Shown here: positions 24,501 through 37,000 of the stretch, piece by piece
Layout: every line of letters begins with the position of its first letter
Position numbering within the stretch: the stretch's first letter is position 1
NCBI GenBank assembly: GCA_031763025.1
Contig: JASSKH010000016.1
Location: forward strand, 5,022,001 to 5,086,000
Reading direction: 5' to 3'
Source: Macrocystis pyrifera
Taxonomy: Eukaryota > Sar > Phaeophyceae > Laminariales > Laminariaceae
Length of the DNA: 64,000 nt
Program-made: the position numbers and the translations under genes
The notes under the pieces: generated by a model
What the model was told of the DNA's origin: nothing
Database searches by the model: none
Seen by the model: only the letters and a program-made list of their open reading frames with translations

Positions 24501-27279
24501 TCAACCTAGCAACCTCACACCGCGTGACCGTGAGGAGGGCGGTGATGGCGTAGAAGGTACGCGAGGCGGACGACCACTCGCCAAAGCGTTAGCGCCACCG
24601 GGTGCACCACCTCCTCCACCAGTAGGCGGTTGGTTGTGATGGGGCTACAAGTACTACTGCTGTAATCGCAGCAGGCGAGGCAAAGTGAGCAAGAGCAGCT
24701 CGATAAATAGAAGCACATCACGCTGCATACGAAAACGAAGGCACGCAACCTCGAGCTGGGTGGCGGCTTGGAGGACAGCGACGGTGGAGATCGTGTTGTA
24801 GTGATGGAGGAGCGTGAGGGGCATGTCGGGGCGAAAATGGTGGAACACGCGGCGGTCGACTGCACGATGCTCGAAGCTTGCTGTGAAAAGTGGGGAAGCT
24901 TGAACGCAGGGCCACGTCATTTTTGTTCCTCCTCCCACCCTGAGCAATTTTTTAAATTTTTTTTCCAAATCCTGGAAGCACCAACCATGAGCACCCACCC
25001 TGAGCAAAGTTTTTTTTTTTTTTTTTCCCCGAAACGCTCTATTATAGTCGGTCTGGCACCTAGCTCCCCTGTCTGGAAGATGCTCGATGTTCATAAGCCA
25101 ATGATATATGGAGTGCAAAAATGCCTCCTACATTTCGTCACATTCCTACCTTCGCGAAAGTACTCGGCAAATTTTATACGTCACGGGACAGCTTACGCGG
25201 ACTTTAATTGCGCGCCGCGCAATGAATGTAAAACCCCATTTCGGCAGATACTAGAGCAATGTATAGTCATTCCCATTGACTAGAGCCAACTTTTATGAGA
25301 ATCCTCGGCAGACATCGATCGACAAAACCAACGACACCGTCATGAAATCTGAACGGAATGCGCTGGTTAAGGTCTCCGACCCAGTCTACTGTCACAGTGC
25401 TCACACCTCGGGCGGTGATATGTGGCGTGGGCTGACCAGGCGTCTGATAAAAAAACATTTTGGCACTGGTCTGTACAAGACAGACGACAAAAAATCTCTA
25501 CCCCTCTCCGACGGCAAAAAATAGACAATTTTTCAGGTTTGACATCGATCGACAAATCCAACGATTACGTCACGAACTCTGAATAAAGCGCGCTGGTTAG
25601 AGGCTCCGACCCACACTAGTATCACAGTTCTCACACCTCGGTCGGTGATATGTGGCGTGGGTGGGCCAGGCGTCTACTAAAAACATATTTGGCAGCTGGT
25701 GTGTAGAAAACAGACGACAAAAACGCTCGATTCCTCTCCGTTGGCACGAAACAGAACTTTTTGAAAGCTCTGACGAAGAGCATAGGACGCCGCGGCCAAC
25801 CTCTCGCCCCCTAGACGACGGATTCCAATTATACCTCCCAGGCCATAATTTACACTCATCGGCCTTGCCCGGTACCAAGCTCGTTGGCCGTGGGTGGATT
25901 ATATGTCGAGATCGAAGGTCAATCGTCGCGTGACTGCGGATGTGCGAGCTGCGAGCTGTGTCTTTCTTCTTCTAGTTTGTGTGCGGCGTGATTTCACGTG
26001 GTTCCCGTGGTTCCCGTTAATACAGCGATTTTACTGGAAGATGGCTCCCGTCGTTCGCGTTATTTCAGCCATTTGATTGGAAGATAGCTGGCGTCAACTG
26101 CCCCGTGTTATTTACTCGGTGTTGTCCACTGCTCGTTCGTGCTGCTCCTGTGCATTTTTTTTTTTTTTTTTTTTTTTATCACTTTTACTTTGCAGTCCAA
26201 TTCGTAGGAGGATTTATCCTCAGCGATCTTCTGGACAAGCCATGGTCACAGGTGTCATCCCTTCTCCCCCCCTGTACGTGCCTTTAGTTTTTATCGCGCA
26301 AAGGGTTCAGCATTCCCACTGCTCGTCGATTTTTCATCAAACACGAATGTACAGCTAACTCACGCTCTCGCGCTTTCCCCTAATCAATTCTATGCAAGAA
26401 GAAGTCCCTACGAGCATGCACTCGGTGGGACTCAATCTCACGAAATTGATCTTGATAGGCTCGCGGACCATCTACCAAGTCACCGGGACGCCGTACACAA
26501 AAACCATTGTACAGCAGGCGAAATCATATAACTGATCATACTGCTGTCAGGTATATATATATACCAGTAAAGATCCCTCTGGAGAGGGGCTATAACCAAA
26601 GTTGAGTATCAACTACTGGCTGTATTTAATCAGTCGAACTCACAGCTGATGTATTTCAAAATTTATACAAAACCATTATATGAACTATCAACATTAATAG
26701 TGTTTGGTGCCTCGGGTCTTCACGGAACGGAGTGGAGGTAGAGGACCTCTGGTGACCTTGAATTTGTGTGTAATGAGGCGGTACTATCCAGGGGAAATAG
26801 GCTGGTATCCTCAGTTTGCGAATTTGCTTTTTTTGTTCCCTTCGCAATAAATTACATCGAAGGTACGATTTGAGGTGAATTCTTGAAAAGGGGCCAAAGA
26901 GTACTTATGCAGAAGAAGTATTCAACATGCCAACATGTGCAAAAATCGAACAGAACCACCCCGCAGGCCTGCCTCGCGTCAATCAGAACCGTCGCAATTC
27001 GGAAGTTGGTCATGTGCTCTGCTTCAACAAATTACGGCCATGTACACGCGGCCACAACGCACCTCGTGGAAGCGGCGGACATTCGGGTCGATCGGGTCTT
27101 TCAGGCAGGCGATCACTCCGGCTACCACCGTGGACGAGGCCATGACACCGTATATCACGCCAGCGACAATCGACCATGGCGCTGAGAGTCCAGGAATAAT
27201 CAGGGAGTAGAACCCTCCGGCAATGAGGAGCAGAAGTACCCACGTCAGCACCTGCAGAGGCTCCAAGGGAGCCTCAAAC
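18554..27279 (-). CDS. DHHC palmitoyltransferase, ZDHHC1/11-like
   Basis: Membrane enzyme that S-palmitoylates proteins, normally at Golgi, ER or plasma membrane. Clear minus-strand exons: 27279-27063 (two membrane segments, then KDPIDPNVRRFHE, like the IDPAD-V motif after TM2 in ZDHHC1/11); 22006-21876 (zinc-finger CFLC, HVNKGSRHCRYCDKC, then catalytic DHHCKW); from 20077 (LNNCIGRSNYRFF and TM3); an exon ending at 19399 (TM4, PFLGLLAQLLGFHVML); 19064-18976 (LTTYDYIV, then a charged helix QEQRKERERR). Phase fits across 21876/20077 (the Trp codon is split) and 19399/19064. Boundaries of the segment between TM3 and TM4 (19700-20000) are not settled. A tentative last exon, 18667-18554, is in phase and ends in TGA, but its sequence is not diagnostic. 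The start is unresolved: TTTGAG at 27279 follows an acceptor, so at least one 5' exon is missing. Introns are long (5.1 kb between the first two exons listed). Divergent to the myosin. Confidence 0.8.
24110..25035. repeat. Region with recurring CCCTGAGC / GCTCAGGG motifs and homopolymer runs
   Basis: The octamer ccctgagc or its complement gctcaggg occurs at least six times (near 24118, 24181, 24208, 24240, 24939, 25002), often beside T runs of 8-19. Two related blocks (caccctgagcaa then a T run) lie at 24937-24964 and 25000-25027. It may be the remnant of a palindromic repeat. No coding potential is seen. Confidence 0.4.
25311..25770. repeat. Diverged 230-bp tandem duplication
   Basis: Copy 1 (25311-25540) and copy 2 (25541-25770) both begin gacatcgatcgacaaa and share gatatgtggcgtggg, ccaggcgtct, cagacgacaaaaa and cctctccg in the same order and spacing. 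I see no terminal repeats or coding frame common to both. It lies in a DHHC intron. Confidence 0.8.
26158..26345 (-). mobile_element. SINE-like repeat copy with poly-A tail, 5'-truncated
   Basis: On the minus strand this copy runs toward an A19 tail at 26158-26176. It matches 45180-45420 in blocks: cgagcagtggg, cgcgataaaa/cgcgataca, ggggagaggg-like, acacctgt, tgtccag and aagtgaaa-like. The tRNA-like head seen in the other copy is absent, consistent with 5' truncation. Confidence 0.5.
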
Positions 27280-28042
27280 CTGCCCAAAACAAGACCGAAA
27301 CACGACGGAAATGCCGCCGATGGCAAGGACGTGCGAACAAACAAACGAAATACTCGTACTGTACTCATAAGCGAAGTTGAGCAAACAATAAACAACAGAC
27401 CCCACAGGCGCTTTCTCTACCTGTAGCCTTTATCTCAAAAGCAGGGTGTACGTGCCAAACATGAGGGAAAACATTATGATGGCACCGCCAAAGCGAAGGT
27501 TCTGAGCCCGACAGAATATCCCCGAGGTTGCGGCGCGTGTACGCTGGCGCACCTAATAGTCGTTTCGACCTTGTCACTCGTAACATAGAAACGTCAGGAG
27601 CGTATACCTACGTTAGAGACGATATAGACAACCCTCAACTCCGACACGGAGAGTCTGTTGTGCTCTCTACTACTATAAGGAGGGATTGCAGGGGACCCTC
27701 CGAAGCTCCCAAGCAATTCAAGAAGGCCATGGAATGAAGCTCGGTGATGGCAGCATCAACCTTGGCGAAGATACCAACACAACGTCATGGTTCTTACCCA
27801 TTCTTGCGCATGATCTTGCACGGGTCCTGACAGTGCACCTATGAGTGGGAGTTCCGGCTCCAGTGCCGTTTATCGTTCCCTCCGTTTTTGACGCAATGAG
27901 GGAGTTTATCATTTGAAAGGAGGCGACCTCGAACGGGGGATAATTTCTCATGCCGAACTTTTCGTTTCGGCAGCACTCTCTCGGACCCTCTCACCGGCGC
28001 CGGCCTTGAGCCCTGATAAGGGACGGTGAAGCAGTGGTCACC
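27280..28042. other. Divergent interval between the DHHC gene and the myosin
   Basis: This should hold the missing 5' exon(s) of the DHHC gene and the myosin promoter. A minus-strand segment near 27430-27510 reads QNLRFGGAIIMFSLMFG, which looks membrane-embedded and could be a DHHC upstream exon, but a clean in-phase donor was not found. No other gene is seen. Confidence 0.35.
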
Positions 28043-31000
28043 ATGAGCCGCTTTGCGAATAAGGTGCGGTCCTTGGGGTATTTATGCGGCGTGGCCACGG
28101 CGATGGGTGGCCACACTGGTATTTTCGATATTACTATTCTGTGTTCGGTATCTCTCTTCTCTTCTGTTTGGACGAGGGTGGCCGAGACGCCCGTGCTGCC
28201 CGACTTTGCTGGTGTGGGCAGCGAGTATACAGCTCCATTAGCAATCGGCGAGATCCATTCTGCGCCTTCAACGAAGATTAGCTCCGAGCCAACTCCCCTC
28301 TCTTGTAAATCTGCGCGGTGCCCTCGGGTTCGCGACCGGCGCCCTCGTGTTGTCCTCTCCTCTCTAATTACAGGGGACAGAACCGACAGAGGACCTGAAT
28401 CAGCTCGATGACTACAACAAGGCCACCATTGCAGCGCACTTGCACAAGCGCTTTAAGGTGCAGAGGCCGTACACATCCCTGGGAAACATCGTGGTTGCCG
28501 TGAATCCCTTCGAGTGGCTTGATCTCTACGACGATGACCTGGGATTAGCTTACCAAGAGCCGGGTCGGCGAGACCTTCCCGCCCACATTTACAGATCGAC
28601 AGCAGCTGCCTACCGGTGAGTTGGTTGGCGGATATTGTATTTGTGCTCCGGGGTTCGTGTTGTGCTTTGTTCACTTTTCACTCGTGTGTGCTCCGTGCCC
28701 ACGGTACTATACTGACTCGTATTGATGGATAGCAGAACATGACCGACTCACCCTCGGTTGTTGGTTCCATGGCGACGATTAAATATTTGCCTGCTATAAT
28801 ATTAATACTGCTGTACTGGCGACGGTGGCACGATCGTGGTCCTGCTGTATACCTGCTACATATCGTACGTTCGTGAATCCCGAAGCACCTATAGCTGTGT
28901 CTCATACCATGTTGAGAATTGAGAGGGGACAGCGTTATTTCTCTTCTGCACCTATCTCGCCGTCTCGACTACGAGTACCTGATACCTGGTGTGTCCGTGT
29001 ATCATCCTATCAACCAGTTTGTACGAGTATGCAGCGGCGAAATCAATGTTGGTCTGTTTTGGCTATAAACGATAACACGGATCATAGTATACAATTCAAA
29101 TGGCAAAGTTTGTGCAGCGCACCACCGCGCATCGAATGTTGATGTTTTTTTTTGTGAAGGTCTCTCCGAGTGTCACGCGCGAGTTTCACACGGTTGTGGA
29201 CACGGGCGAGGCGCAGATTCGATTTGTGCATTGTACGTACGTGTATCACGTTGCACTCACGGACAAGTTACCTGCTAAGAGCAGGTATCGGTAGACCTGG
29301 ACTGGTGAGATGTGCGATGCGATGTCGGACATGAGACCAAGAACATGAATATCAGGTACCTTGTACAGGCTAAGATCTGACCACCGCGCGAGAGGTCCGC
29401 AAAACTTGTTCCTACTGCTGTATTTCTGCCTACGAGTACTGCTTGGTGCTGTTTTGGTACCGGTACAAAACTAACGGGGGTTTACAAACAGCAGTACACT
29501 ACTTTAACACCAGTACGTATATGCCTGGTATATAATATCAAGTACCAACGAGAGCATCTTAATGCGGTACGAGTGTTTTTGTTGTGCGTCGACATCTCAC
29601 CAGAGTGTACGTTTTGAAGCACCTGGTACCAGGATGCTGTACGCGAATAGTACACTTGGTTCACTATTATATATTATTGGTGTAAAAACTCAAGCCTGTT
29701 CGAGTACCCGGGCCGTAGGGTAGTACCCTTCGTACAATGTGACGCACGAGCTCGTTTTCAGCAGTAGCGTTCCGAGCATGATGCTGCCTCTCGGTCGCAG
29801 CTCGCAGCTGAATAAATTATTCCGTCACGTGGCCAAGACCTGCCCTTTTTACTCCTATTATAATACGATGTACCAGTAATATTTTTGTGTCAAGAGACTC
29901 TGATGTATATTATTTTACGTTTCCTACGCAAAACTCTAGGAAATGTATGTGTCGCCACGCGCCACACTTGGGAGAACAACGACCGAATATATACCAGTAG
30001 ACAATGTATGGAGTTGGCATGGGAATGACGAGTTGGCATGGGAATGACCACACTTCCTCGCGCTTGCATCGCCTACTTCTACGGAGAGAAGAACGAAGAA
30101 AGGCGTGGGCGGTATTGCATACAGCAGTATGCCAGTATCGCTGTATGGGTTATCGAGTGCCCTTTTGAGGGATGATTGCCCAGAATTTTGCTCTCTTCCT
30201 TCTTTCACCCTTCACTATTCCAAACAAAAGGCAAGAAAGCGCCATCCACGAGCATCGAGGTAATGGTGCGTGCGCAGGTAGCCTACGATGCTCATTCGAA
30301 TGGCCCATCTACAGTCAGTACTCGGAGACGTTGCCAACACTGAATTTAATGTTTATTTGCACGATTGGTGGTGGGTGGTATGGTTTACGTTGCCGTAGAG
30401 CGAAAGGCGCATGGGAGCAGCCTGGCCGTACCTGAGCAGTATACATTCACGGCATAGAGACAGACAGGGCACAATGCCGACTAAATTTTTGAATGCGCTA
30501 TAACAAAATGTCGGCACAGCAGTAGTATCAATAATACGAGTTCAGCGTTTGACCACTGTTCACAGCTTGTTACTTTTTGCGCACAGCCTGACACTACGAG
30601 TACATACTGGTACATAACACTGACCTTTTTTTTATCTGCATCAGTGTGAAAGGGGCAGGTGTAGGTTGTACAAGTTACAGCAGTTGTCAGTCGGGTCGGA
30701 CGTTGTATTGTATACCAATACCTGGTATACATGCATACCAGGTACACGAATATGACTGCATTTCGGCAGCAGCAACGGAGATATCTGCTGCCGCCCATTT
30801 GTTTGAATTTGCTGGTAAAAACTAAAGTGCAGGGCAATGCCACGAATTATTATCGTACGTACGACGTTCTCCCTACGCCAACAACTTGCTTACCAGGTAC
30901 CAGGTATATTCATATATTCATGCGCACGTACAGCAGTATTAATATTAATAGTAATATTTTACTTTACTACAAGTACGATACCTGGCATACGATGAATATT

Positions 31001-34000
31001 TCCGCGTCGTATGATCTCAAGATAGCTTTACTGATCACGGTATATACGTATTTTTATGGGTCGTTGTACTGCAACAGCAGTTGGCTTCCTTTGATTGGAG
31101 CGTAAGAGCACTTATAATCTTTTAGTAGAGCACACCAGTCCCCGTATCGACGCTGACACGTTCACCTCTTGATGAGAGCTACACTCCCTGCTACTATTAT
31201 GATCAATAGCAGGTATTTATGTGGTATACTGGGGGTACCCAGGCCGAAAACACCTCTCCCAACTATCAATAACGTTCGCTCTTACATACAATACATATAA
31301 TACATATAATACACATATACACGTATACACATACCAGGTACAGTAGTGGGAAATAATAGCTTCGGTGTTGGCGGGTCCGCTCTTGACTCTGTGCTATTCT
31401 CCTATTAATTGTAGGACCCCGAAATCAGGATCAAAACAACGATAACTGAACTGCTGTCGGTGGTGTTGTGAAGTGCTGTGTACTGAGTACGAGCAGCGCG
31501 AGCTCCTATTATTGAAAACTGAAAATAGCAATAGCAGTACGGGTAGGATGATCTTTGCGCCCGCGTCGGTTGCGCAACTCCCTCCTTGCGTTGTAAGTTG
31601 GACACCAATTTCTATCGTCCCCCTAACCCTGCCGTGGCCCGTTGCGGTAATCGTCATTTTTCGTGGTCAATTTTTCGCTCTCATATCCCAAGAGTGTTAA
31701 ATGTGGTTCTACGTGGAGACAACACACTTGCGTGTGTCAATCCGCTCCGTACACTTTGATATAAAGGTGACCTATTTGCATATATCTGTTGTATCATATG
31801 TACGTCTGTTCTTCGTACGCTACTCGTATTTACTTGTCGTATCTTCTGCCTGTATGTATCCGTAGGCTACATCTGCGCTGGTAGTCGTGACTGGTATTCA
31901 GTAGTAGTGGCCAATCTTCCTGGGGTAGCTAATTAGGCACTCTGATTGGCTAGGGGTATGTTTTACGCGGCTCAATCAACTTTCGAGTATTTCCCAGCCA
32001 CAGCATCCCGAGTCATCCCGAGTCAACCTAGAGTCTTCCCAAGCTCAGCATCCACGCCGGCCGAGCCAACCTAGAGTCTTAACAAGCACAGCATCCCAGC
32101 ACTGACCACTGGCATAGGGTTCGGGTTAGGGTTCGGGTCGGAGGGTCGGCTTCAGGCGTCCAACACAAAAACCCCCATAAAGATCTACTATCAAGGTCTG
32201 TCCACCCTCATAGTAATCGGTTTGCCATTAACCCCAAGATGGCGACCGAAACAATTATGCTGTAGCTTTGCTTACATCAATCGTGCTATTAATAAATACT
32301 CTACCTGGTAGGTAGTATGAGTAGGGGCCCACAAGTAGGGGTAGCTTCACGCTTGCGCCCGTGCCCTACGACTCCATTGCGTTGTTGTGCGTGTCTCCGT
32401 CAGCCGTTTGTATTACCCCCCAATGAGGCAGCTGCCGTTGCTGAAATAGTCACTTTTACTTGTCGATTTTGTCCTCATAAGCCCCAGGAGGGTTAATGCT
32501 GTACTTTTAATATCACTATTACGGGGGACCATAGTAAATAGGACCAAATATTGTTAGTAATAATAGGTAAATATATAGGTTTTTATGCATACCATAGGTC
32601 CTATTAACTATGGACCCCTGTAATATCACTACTACTACTGCTGTGCTCTTACTACAGCAGTAGTAGGTAGACATGGCTTTGTTGAACGGTCGGTGAGTAT
32701 CGTAGAAAAATTTACCAGGTACTGGTACACAAGTGCTTCTGCCATGTTCCATACTTGCAAGTATTGGCTTCTTGCGTAGGGTTACGCTTTGCTTATTTAT
32801 ACGAGTAGTTCTGTGTTTTTCGCCAGGGTACCAGGCAGGATATATATTACGCTCGTGATGCTTGTACTGGTGCTTGGGGTATATATAGTGCGTAGTAAGA
32901 CATGAATGGTTTGACCCGTGATGTGGCCAGCAAGGTGGCGGGTGGGCCATGGTCGAACTGGTGTGTATTAACAGCCTAATCAAGAGGATGACCACAAGTA
33001 ATGCACGCGATTGTTCAACGAAGTTATATAACAGGACGAATCGATCGTAGAGCGTACTCGTAGACAGTACCAGGTATATATTATCTGCTGTGTGATGCGG
33101 AGATAAGGAAGACGCTTCAAGTTTCAAGATTCGACACCGTATCCTTTTACTCGTAGGCCGTTATTGATAGTGCGGCTTGGCTACCGACAAACGACAGAGG
33201 TAACACGCCCGAAGAAACTTGAAGCATGGACAGCTGGACACGTGTGAGTGATCCCAGGATGCCCTCGACGCGTATTGTCACACTTTCCCCGCCGTGCCAT
33301 TGATGTTTGTGTCAGGGCGCTGCTGGAGGGCCAGGAAGACCAGAGTATCTTGATCAGCGGCGTGTCGGGCGCGGGTAAAACGGAGACTGCGAAACTTTTA
33401 CTCGGCCACTTGGCCTCCGTGGCGGGGGTCGGAGGAGGGGGGAGTGGGCAGCGAGCGCATCCAGCATATGGTTGAGTGCACGGTGGTGCTGGAGAGCTTT
33501 GGAAATGCCGTCATGGTGAGAGAGGGGCCCACGTGATTATTTGGATGCTATTATTTTAAAGAGCATCCTCGTAAAATGCATGCAGTATGAAGTACGAATC
33601 ATACTTAGAGCAGTAGCATTTGTTAATATTTTGGCAATGACAATGATTCATCATATTTGGTGACAATCGGTCTTTTAGCTGTTTGTTGCCCGGGCCGCGG
33701 TCACGAAGAGGCACAAGGCTGTCTGCAAGTACTGCAAAATCAACCGAAAAATTCGGGCGGGGTCGTAGAATGATTGATTCTAATGATTACGAAGTCTACG
33801 ACGTAGCCAGTTCCCCGAGCCTTTTTTTATTGTTTTGCTTTTTTATTGTGTTCGATACAAACGTATAGAGACAAGCAGTCAGTACGTGCATACGTACGTA
33901 TATACCATGCATGACGTGTTGCTGCCGCACTGCAATACGAGCGTCCTAGCTAGTAGCTATGATGAGCTGTCATGAGCTGTCAACACACGAGCCCGACGGC

Positions 34001-37000
34001 ATGCGATACATAACAATATCTTCGTCTGCACTACAGCTGTACCCACGTTTTTTGGGACATGATACTGTCCTTGGAATTCGTGGGGGTAAGATAGGTTTGG
34101 CGCCGATGAAACTATGTCGATACAACTCGTACTGGGATTGATATGTTCAAATCAGTTAAGTTGGCGTTTGTCCTTCCTTTTTTTAGCACCACGGATCCCG
34201 AAACGACTTCCTACGGCTCCAGCACAGCGACAATGCCTAGATCCTGTCTGTATTCGCAGAATTATTATTTACCGCGCAAGCAAAAACGAGTTTTGTTCGT
34301 CAGCAGTCCCAAGTGCTGCCTGGGTTACACAGATGCTCCCAGTACCTGGGAGTAAAGTATATCCGAGAGAATAAAAATCAGGTACTTCTCGCAGTATTTG
34401 GGCTTTTCATGTACTGCGAGATACTGCGAGTACCCAGAGTATACGAGATTCTGTTCTTTCGAGTACTGCCACGCTCGCAGTACTTCGGGGTTCAATACTG
34501 TGGAATACTGCTGTACTTGAAGTATTTCAAGGTTCTGTACTGCGGGTACAGCCTACAGTAGTACTGGCAGTATTTCGTCCGTTGGTACTGCGAGTACTCG
34601 GAGTATGAAAGTAGTCTCAATATGCTCAGTATACTCGGAGTATGGAATATGCTTCGACCCTCTGTGCATTGTTTGGATAATTTCATCCCCACTTTTATTG
34701 CAGAAAGCATTCCCACGAATGGGAGTTGGAGCAAATTTATTTCGGGGGGAGCAACTGGATTGCAGAAAACATTCACGGATGATGCCAGATTTGGGAGTGG
34801 GAACAAATCAGTTTCGGGGGGGGCACTTTGAGTACCTAAGAGTATTTCGGGAGTATATGCTGCAAGTATTCGCAGTATTTGCGGGTTCAATACTGTCGAT
34901 GCTCTGGGTATTCCCAAGTATTTCGGATGTCTGCATTGCGGGTAGTGCTTATACTTGAGGTTCTGTACTGCTCGTACTCCCAATACTCACAGTGTTTGGG
35001 CCTTCATTCAGTGCTGTTCATCCTCCCAGTCAGTACCCGTAGTATTTAGGCCGCTAGTACTGCAATACTCTCAGTAGTCGAAGTACGAAATGTGTACTAG
35101 GAGTATCTGTGCTAGGTTATTTTGGCACGCGCAGTATCACTGACGCGATGAGAAGATATAATGTAGCGGGTAGCAGGTAGCACGGACACAAGTCGACAAT
35201 AGTAAAGAGAGGGGGAAATAGCTGTCGCTACTCGGTGAAGTACGTGGAATATTCGGATATGATGTTCGGATTTTTGGCGTGGCAATCATTTTGTGCGGAG
35301 GGTTATTGCGCCGAACTTGTCCACTAGCCACCGTCGGTTTTACTTATACCAAGAATACATCTAAAATATTTAGTTTGCACGTGTACGAATGTGTGCTCCT
35401 GTGGGTGTCAGTCTTACGTCCTGTTGACCATGTGGCTCAACCCGCACCCTCACCACCACTATGTTGGATAGGTGAATGTTGCTGACTTGCGGCTTTTTCT
35501 CTTTCCCGGACTCTGCTGGAGAACCATATATATGTACGTACAGTGGGGGTTCCACTTTAGTTCGGTGGGTCGCCAAGCGACCTTAACCGCACTTCAGTGG
35601 GACCCCGCCCTTAACCGATTTAGTGCGGTACCGCACCAAAGAGGGATATGTGGGCAAACATTAGGTTGAGGCTACAACGCTAGTGCAGGGACCACATTAA
35701 CGTGGGCCCTGAACCCGAAATGAAGAAGGGATGAGGCCCACCAGGGCCCCTGTACGATACTGCTGAGACGCATTGCTTCGTTTCGTCCAAAGGGTTCATT
35801 AGTGTAGAAGTGCACTCACAGCTTTGGCATCACCCATTCCTTCCCGTTTCTTCCCCCTTGCACGTCCATTTTGGCTCATGCTCAGGGTGTATGTCTGAGC
35901 TTTGGCTTCGCATTTTATTTATTTATTTGGGATCCTTCTCCTTTTCTTTTTTCGGTTTGGTTTCTTGTTGCTTCGTTGCTTCTCTTTCTTTATGGTGTAG
36001 CTTCTGGCGTATGTATGTATGCTGTGTCGGCCGCACCTATTAATAGTGCGAAGGCATGGTATTGCGTAGGCTATTAATGCATTACGGTGTGTTATCTCTG
36101 TGTCGTAGTCTGTGACCACAGAGCTCGTATCTTTCTAGGTTGAAGAATCAGCACGGACCCTGGGCTTGCTGGATGTCGACGAGTAGAAGAACAGTTCAAT
36201 GTGAAGAACACACACACGGCTAGGCTGATTCTATGGGAAATAGCGCAGACAGAAGTACAACTGAAGTACAGTGCAGTAGTACTGGTATGTCGTAGGAGGG
36301 TGTGCCCGGCCTAACGGCCGCGTGTGTCCTCCGTTTTGCGGTTCCCCGCCTCGCGTTCGACGCGTGAGCATGCCCTGGCGGTAAGGCAATGTCGCACAGT
36401 AAATAGATGTGGTGGAGCGGATTGCCACTGCTATCAGGATCCTCCACTTCACCACAAATGCAGTGAAGACGGCCATCACACCATCACACCACGACACCAT
36501 CCAAGACGTTGTGGCTGTCAGGGGGCTTTGACGTGCGGTCTGGAACCCGGCACTGTTCCCCTGCCGCACATGGCATCGTGCGTGTTGGTACTGCTCGTGC
36601 GGTGGATATACTGCCAGCTGAGCACTGGTGTCTTGTCGATGTGGGCTGCTGTTCTGTACCAGTAATGAGTTCCTTCTCTGCGTAATGTGGAGGCGTGAAG
36701 GTCCCGCTATACTAAAGAGGCACCGGTCCCATTTATTTAGTGCGGGGACCGCACTAAAGTGGGACGCAGTAGTGACAAGCAATTTGGCCGTAATCAAGTG
36801 GGACCACCTCTGTACTACTGCAGGTATATTCTTGGTACGTATCGCGGTGTGGCGAAAGCTTGCATTTGTTTTTGTGGGGGGGTATTGCTCGATGCGGGTT
36901 TTGAGGATGTTTGCTTCATGTGCTTGTGTCATCGTAGGCTCTATAATCGTGCACACCGTGCTGCTACGTACCTGTAGTGATAATGCGTTTAATTTTGTAG

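Larger units (their letters stand above)
22007..27062. other. 5.1-kb intron of the DHHC gene with repeats
   Basis: The intron separates the TM1-TM2 exon from the DHHC zinc-finger exon. It contains poly-A/T runs, a CCCTGAGC-motif region (24110-25035), a 230-bp tandem duplication (25311-25770) and a SINE-like copy with an A19 tail (26158-26345). No exon matching the family is needed between the two flanking exons. Frames up to 171 residues seen here have no recognisable domain. Confidence 0.55.
28616..33315. other. 4.7-kb second intron of the myosin-tubby gene
   Basis: Flanking exons end in ...AYR and resume [10 protein letters not shown], consecutive in the motor fold, so no exon is missing. 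The intron is rich in the word taccaggta and in cagcagtac/acgagtac runs. It has a short telomere-like stretch near 32120-32150 (ttcgggttagggttcggg), two CATTAACCC-family elements and one hAT-like MITE. A 202-residue minus-strand frame at 32519-33127 overlaps the MITE and is not a gene. Confidence 0.6.

Noticed and set aside
32519-33127. 202-residue minus-strand frame
   Set aside because: Its C-terminal part is the hAT-like MITE; the composition is low in conserved motifs and it sits in a myosin intron.
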